DNA of 64,000 nucleotides from Myxococcales bacterium. Lineage in GTDB: Bacteria > Myxococcota_A > Polyangia > Palsa-1104 > JAEUJZ01. Of the stretch, positions 44,809-53,201 are shown piece by piece. The notes below the pieces were generated by a model, which saw only the letters and a program-made list of their open reading frames with translations, was not told the DNA's origin and ran no database searches. The stretch covers positions 20,516-84,515 of the forward strand of contig JAEUKA010000046.1 of the NCBI GenBank assembly GCA_016794465.1, read 5' to 3'. A program made the position numbers and the translations under genes. Every line of letters begins with the position of its first letter. Positions within the stretch are counted from its first letter, which is position 1.

Positions 44809-47800
44809 CTAGCGACCGAACAGACCGGGCAGTCGACCACCCTGCTGAAGTCGCTTCTGCGCATCTTGAAGCTGCTGCGTAGCATTGTTCACCGGCGCTG
44901 GCTGACCTCCACCCGCTGGGGTCGGCGACGGACTGGTCGGCAGGCTCGTCGGTAAGCTCGTCGGTAGGTTCGCGGGCAGGTTCGCCGGCAGGCTCGGCAG
45001 TCCACCACCTTGACCACTGCCTTGCTTGCCCGACAGGACATTGCCGAGCGCACCACCGAGCGCGCCGCCGCCAGCCTGACCCGTCAGCTTCCCGAGCAGC
45101 TCTTTGCCTTGGCCGCGAGCAATCGAGGAAGTCAGCGCCGCCACCGTCTTGAGTGGATCAGCCAGCTGGAACTCGGGCTTCGACAGGTTGCCGAGGATGC
45201 GAATCGCCACCGGCACCGGCACCGCTGGAACCACCTTGCCCGCCGTCAGCTGCGAGATCACCTGGGGTTGAAGCTGCAGCTCACCCAGCAAATCGAGCGT
45301 CTTGTCAAGCCCAATCGACCCGTTCAGACTGATCGCTCCTTCGTCGCTGGTGAAGCGAATCGGTGAGTTCGTATGGAGCCGGCCATCGGCAATGCGCAGC
45401 TGCGCCGCCAGGTTTTTCATCACCATCTCGCGATCGAGCGAGCTGCCACCACCAAGGCCCAGCTTCTGGGCGAGCGGCTCAATCACCTGCGAGCCCAGCT
45501 TGGCCGTGACAAGTTTTCCGTCGGTAAGGCCGAGATCGATGACGCCCACCAGGCGCGGCGCAATGTCTTCCCAGCGCAGGCCCTGTCCGTCGGCAGAGAG
45601 GCTGACCGTGCCGCGACCCTGGAGCTTTTTGGCCAGATCCTTCGACTTCAGCGCCAAGATCTCGTGGACATCGACCTTGTCGAGCTTGGCCTTGATCGCA
45701 AAGCGCGGGCGGCTCGGTCCAAAGTCAAAGCTGGTGCCGGTAAGCAGGATGTCTCCACCGACGGCGTGGATGCTAAACACTTTCAGGATCAGCTTGCCGT
45801 CCGCGAGCGCCATCTCGAGGATGAAGTCGCGCATGCTCTGGCCACGCAGGCGACCGGCGGCGACCTTGATGCGACCGTCGGCCTGCAGGCGCTTTAGGAT
45901 CTTCGGCACTTGGATCTCTTTGCTCGGCGCGTCGTCGTCTTCTTCGTCGCCGCCTTTCTTTTCACCGAGGATCTTGTCGAGATCGAGGTAGTCGGCGGAA
46001 AAGTCGAAGCTGGCTTTGCGTGGCTCGTCGAGTCCAACGACGCTGGCGCCGCCCGTGATGGTGCCGCCGGCCACCGTCATCTTGAACGCGTCGAGCTTGG
46101 CTGTGACGGAGCCGAGCTGCTCGGGATTGCCCGTCAGGCTGAGTGCCAGCTGAAGCTTGCTGTTGAAGAGCTCACCGCCGGTTCCCTCGCGCAGCGACGG
46201 CAGAACCTTGGCCAGCTTCGACAGGTCGAGATCGCACAGCGGAACCTTCATATCGAGGTATTTCTTGGCCAGATTCGCGCTCCCGACGAGCTTCACCAGT
46301 CCGCCGGGTAGCTCCAGCTGCGCCTGCTTGACCTGCACCAGCTGCGGCGTCTTCACCGCCGACAGCGACAGCCGCATCGGCACCCCGCGATCTTTGTCGA
46401 CGCTGCCCGCGACATGCAGCGCCGCCGAGGTCAGATCCAAGTTGGCATCCACCGACGACTGCGAGGCCGTCTGCTTGACCTCCGCCGACAGCTCGGCGCT
46501 GCCCGACAGATCGAGCCCATCTTGCTCGAAGTCGGCATTGGACATCTTGATCTTGGTCTGCGCCGAGAACTGGTCGCCCTTGCGAGCCATCGCGCCGCTG
46601 ATGCGCAGATCTCCGTCGATGGTTGGGCCCTTTTTGCGCTTCTTGCCGCCGCCGAGGCCATCACTCACCATCGGTAGCAGTCGCAGCAGCTTGTCGAGAT
46701 CGACGGTGCCACTGTCGAGCTGCAGGTTGAAGTCGCTGCCACTGCGCAGCTCACCGCGCATGAGCAGCGACAGCGGCCCGAGGACCAGACCAAAGCGATC
46801 GATGCGGAAGCCGGGATCTTTGACCAGGCCACTCAGTCCGAGGGTCAGCGGCATCCCGACCGGCTTGCGCAGCTGCGGCGTCGAGATGTTGGAATCAGTC
46901 ATATCCAGGGCGACCTTGACCTCGGCATTGGTTGGCGAGCCCGACGCTGAGCCCGTCACCGACAGCGGCCCACTCAGGTTGGTCCCATCGGGCAGCGAGC
47001 TCTTCGGCAGCAGCGCCAGCAGCCGCTCTAGCTTCAGTCCCGCCGAGGCCAGCTGCAGCGAGTGGACCGCCGGGCTCTTCCACAGGTTTCGCAGATCGGC
47101 AGCGGCGGTGATGCTCATGTCCGCAACCCCGAGCCGCGCCCGCTCGACCTTGATGTCGCCGGATAGCATGCTCACGTCGAGGTTCAGGCTCAAGATCACG
47201 TCTGTCGGTGCGCCCTTCGAGATGCTGTAGAGCTTCAGCGGAACCCCTTGCTCTCGCAGCTGCAGTCCGCGCAGGCCACCCTTGGCTGAGACGGTAAACT
47301 TGGCACTGTCCGGCGGCGAAACGACCAGCAGATCGGCCTCGACCAGCGCCCGCTCGATCGTCGTCCCCGTCGAGGTCGGCAAAAACGCCAGCAGCGGCTC
47401 GATCTGCAGCGGACTCAGCTTCAGCTCCAGCTTGCGCAGCACCGTCCACGGCGCGTCGAGCTTGAGATCCCGAGGCAGCGGACCCACCACCATCCCCAGC
47501 TGAAAGTTCGACGCCATCGTCAGGATCGCCATGCTGAGCCCAAGCTTCGTCTCGCCAAACAGCTGCCCGTCGGTGACCGTGAAGTGAATCGAGTCAATCT
47601 TCAGCGGTGGCGCCGGCTTTGGCCCCGACAGATCGTGGAACAGCACCGCCGTCTGTTTTAGCTCGGCTTTCTCGACGAGGATGCCCGCCAGCCTGTCGAT
47701 CGTCGCCTGGCTCAGCGGCGTGTCGTCTTTGGGCTGCGACGCCAGCTGATCGAGCACATCTTCATACGACAGTCGCCCACCCGACAGCCGCGCGACCTGA

Positions 47801-48225
47801 ACTTTGCCGTCGGAGATCTCGATCTTAGAGACGACAATGCGCCGGCCCAGCGAAAACAGCGCCGGGAAGACCTTCAGCTCGGCCTCGATGCTGCCAACCT
47901 GCAACAGCGGCTCGGCAAGCACCCCAGTCTGGCCCGGCTGACCCAGCACCTTCAGGTCGGAAATCCGCAGTCGCAGCTTCGGCAGCAGTCGCAGCCTGAC
48001 CGTGCCCACCTCCACCTCGCGGCCAATTTTCTTTTTGACCTCGGGCAGGTTGGCGACGATCTGCTTGCGCACCGTCGGGCCAAGGTCAACCGCAAAGCCC
48101 ACCACCAACAGCGCAGTCAGGATGAGCAGAATCGGCCCACCGACGGCGAGCACAAGCAGCCGCAGCCAGCGACGCGGCGATCGACTGGTCGTGATGACAG
48201 GGGAAGCAGAGGGATCGCTGGACAT
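44809..48225 (-). CDS. AsmA-family protein
   Basis: 1138 residues. One N-terminal membrane helix (WLRLLVLAVGGPILLILTAL, about 20-45) is followed by an AsmA start (ANLPEVKKKIGREVEVGTVR and LRLRISDLKVLG) and a long repeated beta-rich groove (LRISGAMARKGDQFSAQTKI). The C-terminus holds the AsmA_2-like part (GTVSLSADGQGLRWEDI, ALNGSIGLDKTLDLLGELQL-type strands) and a Pro/Ser tail with LPTSLPTSLPTSP repeats. Such proteins bridge inner and outer membranes and are linked to lipid transport. GAGGAG lies about 10 bases before the ATG. It is downstream of the PASTA gene. Confidence 0.92.
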   Translation of the reverse strand: MSSDPSASPVITTSRSPRRWLRLLVLAVGGPILLILTALLVVGFAVDLGPTVRKQIVANLPEVKKKIGREVEVGTVRLRLLPKLRLRISDLKVLGQPGQTGVLAEPLLQVGSIEAELKVFPALFSLGRRIVVSKIEISDGKVQVARLSGGRLSYEDVLDQLASQPKDDTPLSQATIDRLAGILVEKAELKQTAVLFHDLSGPKPAPPLKIDSIHFTVTDGQLFGETKLGLSMAILTMASNFQLGMVVGPLPRDLKLDAPWTVLRKLELKLSPLQIEPLLAFLPTSTGTTIERALVEADLLVVSPPDSAKFTVSAKGGLRGLQLREQGVPLKLYSISKGAPTDVILSLNLDVSMLSGDIKVERARLGVADMSITAAADLRNLWKSPAVHSLQLASAGLKLERLLALLPKSSLPDGTNLSGPLSVTGSASGSPTNAEVKVALDMTDSNISTPQLRKPVGMPLTLGLSGLVKDPGFRIDRFGLVLGPLSLLMRGELRSGSDFNLQLDSGTVDLDKLLRLLPMVSDGLGGGKKRKKGPTIDGDLRISGAMARKGDQFSAQTKIKMSNADFEQDGLDLSGSAELSAEVKQTASQSSVDANLDLTSAALHVAGSVDKDRGVPMRLSLSAVKTPQLVQVKQAQLELPGGLVKLVGSANLAKKYLDMKVPLCDLDLSKLAKVLPSLREGTGGELFNSKLQLALSLTGNPEQLGSVTAKLDAFKMTVAGGTITGGASVVGLDEPRKASFDFSADYLDLDKILGEKKGGDEEDDDAPSKEIQVPKILKRLQADGRIKVAAGRLRGQSMRDFILEMALADGKLILKVFSIHAVGGDILLTGTSFDFGPSRPRFAIKAKLDKVDVHEILALKSKDLAKKLQGRGTVSLSADGQGLRWEDIAPRLVGVIDLGLTDGKLVTAKLGSQVIEPLAQKLGLGGGSSLDREMVMKNLAAQLRIADGRLHTNSPIRFTSDEGAISLNGSIGLDKTLDLLGELQLQPQVISQLTAGKVVPAVPVPVAIRILGNLSKPEFQLADPLKTVAALTSSIARGQGKELLGKLTGQAGGGALGGALGNVLSGKQGSGQGGGLPSLPANLPANLPTSLPTSLPTSPSPTPAGGGQPAPVNNATQQLQDAQKRLQQGGRLPGLFGR

Positions 48226-48291
48226 GGTCGGAAACTCCTCGGAAAGGTCGGCCCATGCCTGAAGGCGTGGCCAGACGGCGGGCGGTTGGGC

Positions 48292-49008
48292 TTAGTCGTT
48301 GACCACTAGATCGACCTTTTGTCCTTTTTGCACCTTCGTACCTGCCGGAGGATTTTGGCGCAGGACCGCTCCATCGGCGGCGTTGTCATCCGTGCCCTTG
48401 CGAACATCGCCCAGCACCAGACCCAGCTGTTCCAGCACCTGGCGCGCCCCGCCGAGCGTACGACCGCGCACCGAGGGCACTTCGATCTGCTCTTGCGCCT
48501 TGGACACCACCAAGCTCACCGCCTCGCTCTTGCGCAGCTTCTCGCCCGCCGCTGGCCGCGTCGAGATGACCTGCCCGGGCGGAATCGTCGCCGAGACTTC
48601 CTCGGTCACCGCACCCAGCCGCAGACCGGCCACTTGCAGCTGCTGCTCCGCCGCCGCCACCACTTGCCCGACCAGCGCCGGTACCGTCGACAGCTGCGGA
48701 GGAATGGCGATATAGGCGTGAACCTCACCACCGTGTGCGACGCGTGAGCCCTTGAGCGGCCGCTGCTCGAACAGCGAGCCGGTCTGCACCTTGTCGGCAT
48801 CGGGAATCTTTTCACCGTCGAGCACGAGCAGCAGCCCGAGCGGCTCGGTGATGGCTCGCGCTTGGTCCACCATCAGGCCCGAGACTTGCGGCACCTCGAC
48901 GGTGGCCACCGGCATCTTGGGGGTAACGTAGATGTGCATCACCACCACGGTGGTTGCGCTGACGACGATGCTCAGGAGAGCGGAAGCGACGTATTGACCA
49001 GCCGACAT
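48292..49008 (-). CDS. PASTA-domain membrane protein
   Basis: 238 residues from the ATG at 49008; a TTG at 49041 is an alternative. A membrane helix near the start (YVASALLSIVVSATTVVVMH) is followed by three PASTA domains (VEVPQVSGLMVDQARAITEP, STVPALVGQVVAAAEQQL, IEVPSVRGRTLGGARQVLEQ). There is no kinase domain on the polypeptide, so it is a stand-alone PASTA protein, probably binding peptidoglycan or a surface partner. It sits between the barrel and AsmA-like genes. Confidence 0.88.
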   Translation of the reverse strand: MSAGQYVASALLSIVVSATTVVVMHIYVTPKMPVATVEVPQVSGLMVDQARAITEPLGLLLVLDGEKIPDADKVQTGSLFEQRPLKGSRVAHGGEVHAYIAIPPQLSTVPALVGQVVAAAEQQLQVAGLRLGAVTEEVSATIPPGQVISTRPAAGEKLRKSEAVSLVVSKAQEQIEVPSVRGRTLGGARQVLEQLGLVLGDVRKGTDDNAADGAVLRQNPPAGTKVQKGQKVDLVVND

Positions 49009-49071
49009 ACCTTCCAGGGTATCAAAAAAGCGTGGACGCAAGCCGCAGCTGACAGCCGGACGACGCTGAGG

Positions 49072-50316
49072 TCAGAACAGGATCGGGATGTCGATCTGCA
49101 AGATGTGATACTTGCGCGTCGCCATCAGCCCAGCGAGCCCCGGCTCATAGACCAGCGCTGGCCGCAGCCACCGACCCCCGGGCAGCTTGAAGTGGAAGCG
49201 CGGTCCGACACCGAGCGACAGGTTGTGCCGCAGCCCTTGCACGGTCAGGCCCTTGTCGGCGTTGGCCTCGTCGGCAACCACTGCTTTGGGATCGGACAGC
49301 CAGCGCTGGTAGCGCAGCTCGGCACCCAACGACAGGAAGCGCGCGACGAAGTAGCCCACATGCAGCCCGGCGGTCAGGTTGACATTGAAGACATCGGGAT
49401 TGGCCAGCTCATTGCGAATGCGAAACAGCTGGAAGAAGGTGACCTCGGCCTGCACCGTGAGTCCGTGGCCGATGTACGCAAGATCCAGTCCCTCGACGAT
49501 CGCCCAGTCGTTGACCGTAAACATGACGTTGTCGAGCGCCGAGCGTGACAGCTGACCGGCCGGCGCTACAGCGGCACTGGCTCCGGGCTCGCTGACGGCA
49601 CTGACCCCCGTGCCAACCGGAATCGTGGTTGAACCGAACACCGCCAAGCGAAAGTTGCCGCCGAACTTGTGGGAGTAAAAACCACCCAGGAGCAGATTGG
49701 TAGACGCCACCCCACACTTGGTCAGCGTGGTCTTGGTCTGCATCGTCATCGGATCGGTGCTGGTCTGGTCTTCGCAGTTGTCGGCGCCGACTTCGTCACC
49801 GGTGATGCGCGGTGGCCGATTCCCGACCATGCCAAAGCGGAAGATTCCCATCCACGACGGATTGAACCGATAGCCGATTGTCGGAAGGAAGGCGCCGGTA
49901 AAGCCACTCTCAAAGCGCTCCGGTTGTCCAGCGCCGGCGATGTTCTGCTGATAAAACGCAAACACAGTATCGAGTCGCAGCACGTTCACCGGCACAGCCG
50001 GACGGAGTCCAAACGGCAGTGAGTACGGCGGCGGTGCAGGCGGCGGCACCACGGCAGGCGGACTCTCTACCACGGGCGGAGTCGGCGCCATCACCTGCGG
50101 ATTCGCCACCACTGGAACGCGCTGGGAGTCCCCCCCCGGCAGCAGCGGATACGGGTACGGCGGCGGCATCTGGCTCATTCCGGTCGGCGCCGGAGTCGTC
50201 GCTTGCTCCGCATTGGGAGTCTGTCCCGGTCCACTCTGCGCACGCACGAAGTCAGCCAAACCGAACGTCACAACCGATGCCAAGCACAGTGAAATACCTA
50301 CGTATCTGCCACTCAT
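49072..50316 (-). CDS. Predicted outer-membrane barrel protein with Pro-rich N-terminus
   Basis: 414 residues. Signal peptide VGISLCLASVVTFGLADFV ending RAQS. A Pro/Gln-rich segment (about 30-95) precedes a beta-rich part with strands such as PTIGYRFNPSWMGIFRFGMV, HGLTVQAEVTFFQLFRI and RHNLSLGVGPRFHFKLPGG, ending YHILQIDIPILF, an outer-membrane C-terminal strand with a terminal Phe. GAGGAGAC precedes the ATG. It may be a porin-like protein; a function cannot be named. Confidence 0.65.
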   Translation of the reverse strand: MSGRYVGISLCLASVVTFGLADFVRAQSGPGQTPNAEQATTPAPTGMSQMPPPYPYPLLPGGDSQRVPVVANPQVMAPTPPVVESPPAVVPPPAPPPYSLPFGLRPAVPVNVLRLDTVFAFYQQNIAGAGQPERFESGFTGAFLPTIGYRFNPSWMGIFRFGMVGNRPPRITGDEVGADNCEDQTSTDPMTMQTKTTLTKCGVASTNLLLGGFYSHKFGGNFRLAVFGSTTIPVGTGVSAVSEPGASAAVAPAGQLSRSALDNVMFTVNDWAIVEGLDLAYIGHGLTVQAEVTFFQLFRIRNELANPDVFNVNLTAGLHVGYFVARFLSLGAELRYQRWLSDPKAVVADEANADKGLTVQGLRHNLSLGVGPRFHFKLPGGRWLRPALVYEPGLAGLMATRKYHILQIDIPILF

Positions 50317-50412
50317 GACTGCGTCTCCTCAAACAGCAAACAGCGTAACAGGGCTCTGTCTGTCTCGTCTTCTGTCTCACAAAGTGCCGTCGCCAGACCA
50401 CCGCTCGCGGGC

Positions 50413-51156
50413 TCAGGCCGGTAAGAGGGTCGCAAGCGGAATCGCCGCTTCCTCATGGGGTGCAGAGGGACACGTCATCGGCTCGCTGTCATCCTCCACT
50501 TCGGTAGAGAGATCGGGACCAATTACCGGCAGATGACGACCGGCGAGCGGAAGCTCCCAGCGCTGCGCAGCAAAGTCCGTCTTCACCCAGTCTCTGACCA
50601 GCTCTGCCAAGCGCACGTAGTACGGATGCTGCGCGCTGTCATGCAGTCGATCGGCAAACGCGCAGATCCAGCGACCGAGGTGTTCCTGCATGAAGGTCTT
50701 GCGCGCGGCACAGACAATCGCCAGCGCTTCGCGTGACTCCTCTTTGGGATCGTCGCTGTACATCGCTTCCTTCAGACATAGGAAGGCCGCGAACTCTAGC
50801 TCTGCGCCGATGTGATCGGGAACCTCTCCTTCGGTGCCACCACTGCGCAGTCCGAACGCTTCATACAGAGCCGCCAGCTGTCCCAGTCCCGGTCCGAGAT
50901 CACCGCCGGTATAGGCACGCTCATGCGGACTGACCGCCACCGACTGGGCAAACAAGCGATTGTATTCCGCTGCCAGCTCGTCATCGAGCTGTTCCAAGAG
51001 CGGCGCCGCGAGCTGTCGAATCTCCTCCGCCGACTCCTGACCAGGCTCCAGAACCTCGGTCAGGATCTCGCGCAGCTCCTCGACTTCCGGATAACGGAAA
51101 GCCGCCGCGAGCAGACGATATCCTTCCGCAAAAATCAGCGACTTTGCGTACATCAT
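50413..51156 (-). CDS. TorD/NarJ-family chaperone of the molybdoenzyme
   Basis: 247 residues from the ATG at 51156. All-helical, with FAEGYRLLAAAFRYPEVEEL, AAEYNRLFAQSVAVSPHE, GLRSGGTEGEVPDHIGAELE and a C-terminal HLGRWICAFADRL, matching the TorD/NarJ type of chaperones that load the Mo cofactor and hold back export of the Tat substrate. Its start overlaps the stop of the gamma subunit (ATGA). A frame open to 51315 would overlap that gene and is not used. It ends the operon. Confidence 0.9.
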   Translation of the reverse strand: MMYAKSLIFAEGYRLLAAAFRYPEVEELREILTEVLEPGQESAEEIRQLAAPLLEQLDDELAAEYNRLFAQSVAVSPHERAYTGGDLGPGLGQLAALYEAFGLRSGGTEGEVPDHIGAELEFAAFLCLKEAMYSDDPKEESREALAIVCAARKTFMQEHLGRWICAFADRLHDSAQHPYYVRLAELVRDWVKTDFAAQRWELPLAGRHLPVIGPDLSTEVEDDSEPMTCPSAPHEEAAIPLATLLPA

Positions 51157-52043
51157 GGCAGCACCACCTTCACAAACGGAGCCCAGTGTTTGCGACCCCC
51201 GACGTTCTGGTTGGCACCATCCCACACCGCAAATCCCATCACCGCTTTGCCCGGCACAAACATCGGATTCGCGCGATCCGGAGACTGACGCGGCAGCGCC
51301 AGCACCACCGTCCACTTGCCATCCTTCCAGACTCCCTTTCCTTGCGAGTCTTGGTAGGTGTGATCGGCCAGCGATCCGAAGCCCTCTGCTTGCAGCTCCT
51401 CAACCGGCCACTTGCGGAAGATCTTGCTGACCGGATTCCCTGCCGCCGTTCCGGGCAGATACCGTCGAGCGTTGTCTGTCTCGAACGCTTCCGAGATCGG
51501 ATAGGGGTGCCCCCCGGACACAAACGGAGGCCGGTCCGAGATAAAGCCCGGATGGTAGTCCTGCACATCGGCCCGACCTCGATCGACATCGCGCTGCCAC
51601 GCCGCTTTCCAGTGCAGGATGAAGACCGGATTCGCCGGATCACCCATCATCGGATTGGTCTTGTCGGGATCACCGAGCGGCACTTCCACGGCAACACCGT
51701 CGGTAAACTTGTCGACTTCCAGCTTCTCATCCAGCGACGGATCATTCCACTCCAGCCGCACCGCCAAAAACTGCGCATCGGCCAGTGCCCGCACCCGCAG
51801 CTCTTTCACGCTCTGCTTGATCAGGTTGGGATACGCCACAGTCTGCGGTAGCAACATCACCGAAGTCTCAGGCGTTCCGTTCCATGCCAAAGAGAGTGGA
51901 TCGCTCAGCGGAATCTCTCCGATTGTCGTCGCTCGCACCTCTCCGGTCAGCTTGCCACTAGAGCCGGTCTGCGGCTCTCCTGAAGGACACCCAGACAGAG
52001 CCGTAAGGAGCAGCAGCGTTCCGAACATTGGTTTCGATCTCAT
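51153..52043 (-). CDS. Type II DMSO reductase-family gamma subunit (heme b), lipoprotein
   Basis: 296 residues. The signal peptide ends in a lipobox (LLLLTALSGC, Cys at 19), so the subunit is membrane-tethered through lipid; in ethylbenzene dehydrogenase or chlorate reductase the gamma subunit is a soluble periplasmic protein. The mature part has the ethylbenzene dehydrogenase gamma-type fold (LRVRALADAQFLAVRLEWND, DGVAVEVPLGDP) with Met and Lys residues that may ligate heme b (NPMMGDPANPVF). It lies 18 bases after the beta subunit. It would pass electrons between the Fe-S subunit and a cytochrome. Confidence 0.88.
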   Translation of the reverse strand: MRSKPMFGTLLLLTALSGCPSGEPQTGSSGKLTGEVRATTIGEIPLSDPLSLAWNGTPETSVMLLPQTVAYPNLIKQSVKELRVRALADAQFLAVRLEWNDPSLDEKLEVDKFTDGVAVEVPLGDPDKTNPMMGDPANPVFILHWKAAWQRDVDRGRADVQDYHPGFISDRPPFVSGGHPYPISEAFETDNARRYLPGTAAGNPVSKIFRKWPVEELQAEGFGSLADHTYQDSQGKGVWKDGKWTVVLALPRQSPDRANPMFVPGKAVMGFAVWDGANQNVGGRKHWAPFVKVVLP

Positions 52044-52061
52044 GGCAGTACTCCTTGCTCC

Positions 52062-53189
52062 TCAGGTGATGTTCAGCCGCACCACGCCGTGCTTTTTGTC
52101 GAACAGATCTCGGGCAAAGAACGGCTCGGTAAAGGGAACCTTGACCGCTTCTTGCGACATTCCGTCGTAGCCGATCGCGTGCTCTTTTTCGGCCTTGAAC
52201 TTGTGGATGATCTTCGGCGTATTCCCAAACATCAGGAGTGCCGCCAAAAGCTGCTTGTCCGCCGGTGCGCTGCGATACGTCTTCAGCGCTTCCTCTACCC
52301 CCGGACCGAACATCTGCTGCAAGAACAGACGCGGTACGTGCAGCGGCGGAATGTAGTAGACGTTCGGCTCGGTACCAAACTGCGGATACAGTGGCAGCGC
52401 GATCTTTTTGATCCGCACCAAGTAGTCGATCGGGTTGTCCGCTTTCTCTTCCCCGGGTCGCGATAAGAAGCCTTGCAGACGTATCTTTCCGATACAGGTC
52501 TTCACACACTGCGGCTGCTCTCCCTGCTCGATGAGCGGGAAACACCCGATGCACTTTTCCGACACCCGAGTGACCATGTTGTAAAAGATCTTTTTGTACG
52601 GACAGGCCTTCACACACTCACGGTAGCCTCGGCAGCGCGACTGATCGACCAGGACGATTCCGTCTTCCGGTCGCTTGTAAATTGCCTTGCGCGGACAGGC
52701 CGACAGACAGCCCGGATAGGTGCAGTGGTTGCAGATTCGCGCCAGATAAAACATCCAGGTGTTGTGGATGTTTTGGAAGAACGCACCGCGCTGCACATCA
52801 CCGGAACAGACATCTTCGCCCAGGTTCGGAGAGGTATAGTCTTCCTCTTCCGGCAGGTAGCCGAGCACCCGCTCACCCGGAGGCGCCGCCTCGAAGATGG
52901 TCTTGCCCTGGTACTTTCCGTCTTGCCACTCCCCCGGCCCGAGCATCTCGAGCAGCTTCACATCCCAGCCGTGCGGAAAGAAGCCATAGGGCTTGGTTTC
53001 GACGTTGTTGTAGAAGATGTGTTCCTGTCCCTTGCCGGCGGTCCAGGTGGTCTTGCACGCGACGGTACAGGTCTGACACTCGATGCACTTGTTGGTGTCA
53101 AAGATGTACGCAATCTGGCGCTCCGGTCGCGAGCCCTCATAGGGGTACTCCATCTCGCGGCCTAGGTGGATGTTTTGTACTTTGCTCAT
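52062..53189 (-). CDS. Type II DMSO reductase-family beta subunit, four Fe-S clusters
   Basis: 375 residues. Four cysteine groups are visible: CIECQTCTVACK, CNHCTYPGCLSACPRKAI, CRGYRECVKACPYKK, and CIGCFPLIEQGEQPQCVKTC. These fit four clusters ([4Fe-4S] x3 and one [3Fe-4S]). The phrase CRGYRECVKACPYKKIFYN is typical for type II beta subunits, including nitrite oxidoreductases, selenate and chlorate reductases. No export signal; it would be carried out with the Tat-targeted alpha subunit. It follows the alpha gene by 12 bases. Confidence 0.95.
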   Translation of the reverse strand: MSKVQNIHLGREMEYPYEGSRPERQIAYIFDTNKCIECQTCTVACKTTWTAGKGQEHIFYNNVETKPYGFFPHGWDVKLLEMLGPGEWQDGKYQGKTIFEAAPPGERVLGYLPEEEDYTSPNLGEDVCSGDVQRGAFFQNIHNTWMFYLARICNHCTYPGCLSACPRKAIYKRPEDGIVLVDQSRCRGYRECVKACPYKKIFYNMVTRVSEKCIGCFPLIEQGEQPQCVKTCIGKIRLQGFLSRPGEEKADNPIDYLVRIKKIALPLYPQFGTEPNVYYIPPLHVPRLFLQQMFGPGVEEALKTYRSAPADKQLLAALLMFGNTPKIIHKFKAEKEHAIGYDGMSQEAVKVPFTEPFFARDLFDKKHGVVRLNIT

Positions 53190-53201
53190 GGCCGCTCCCT
53201 C

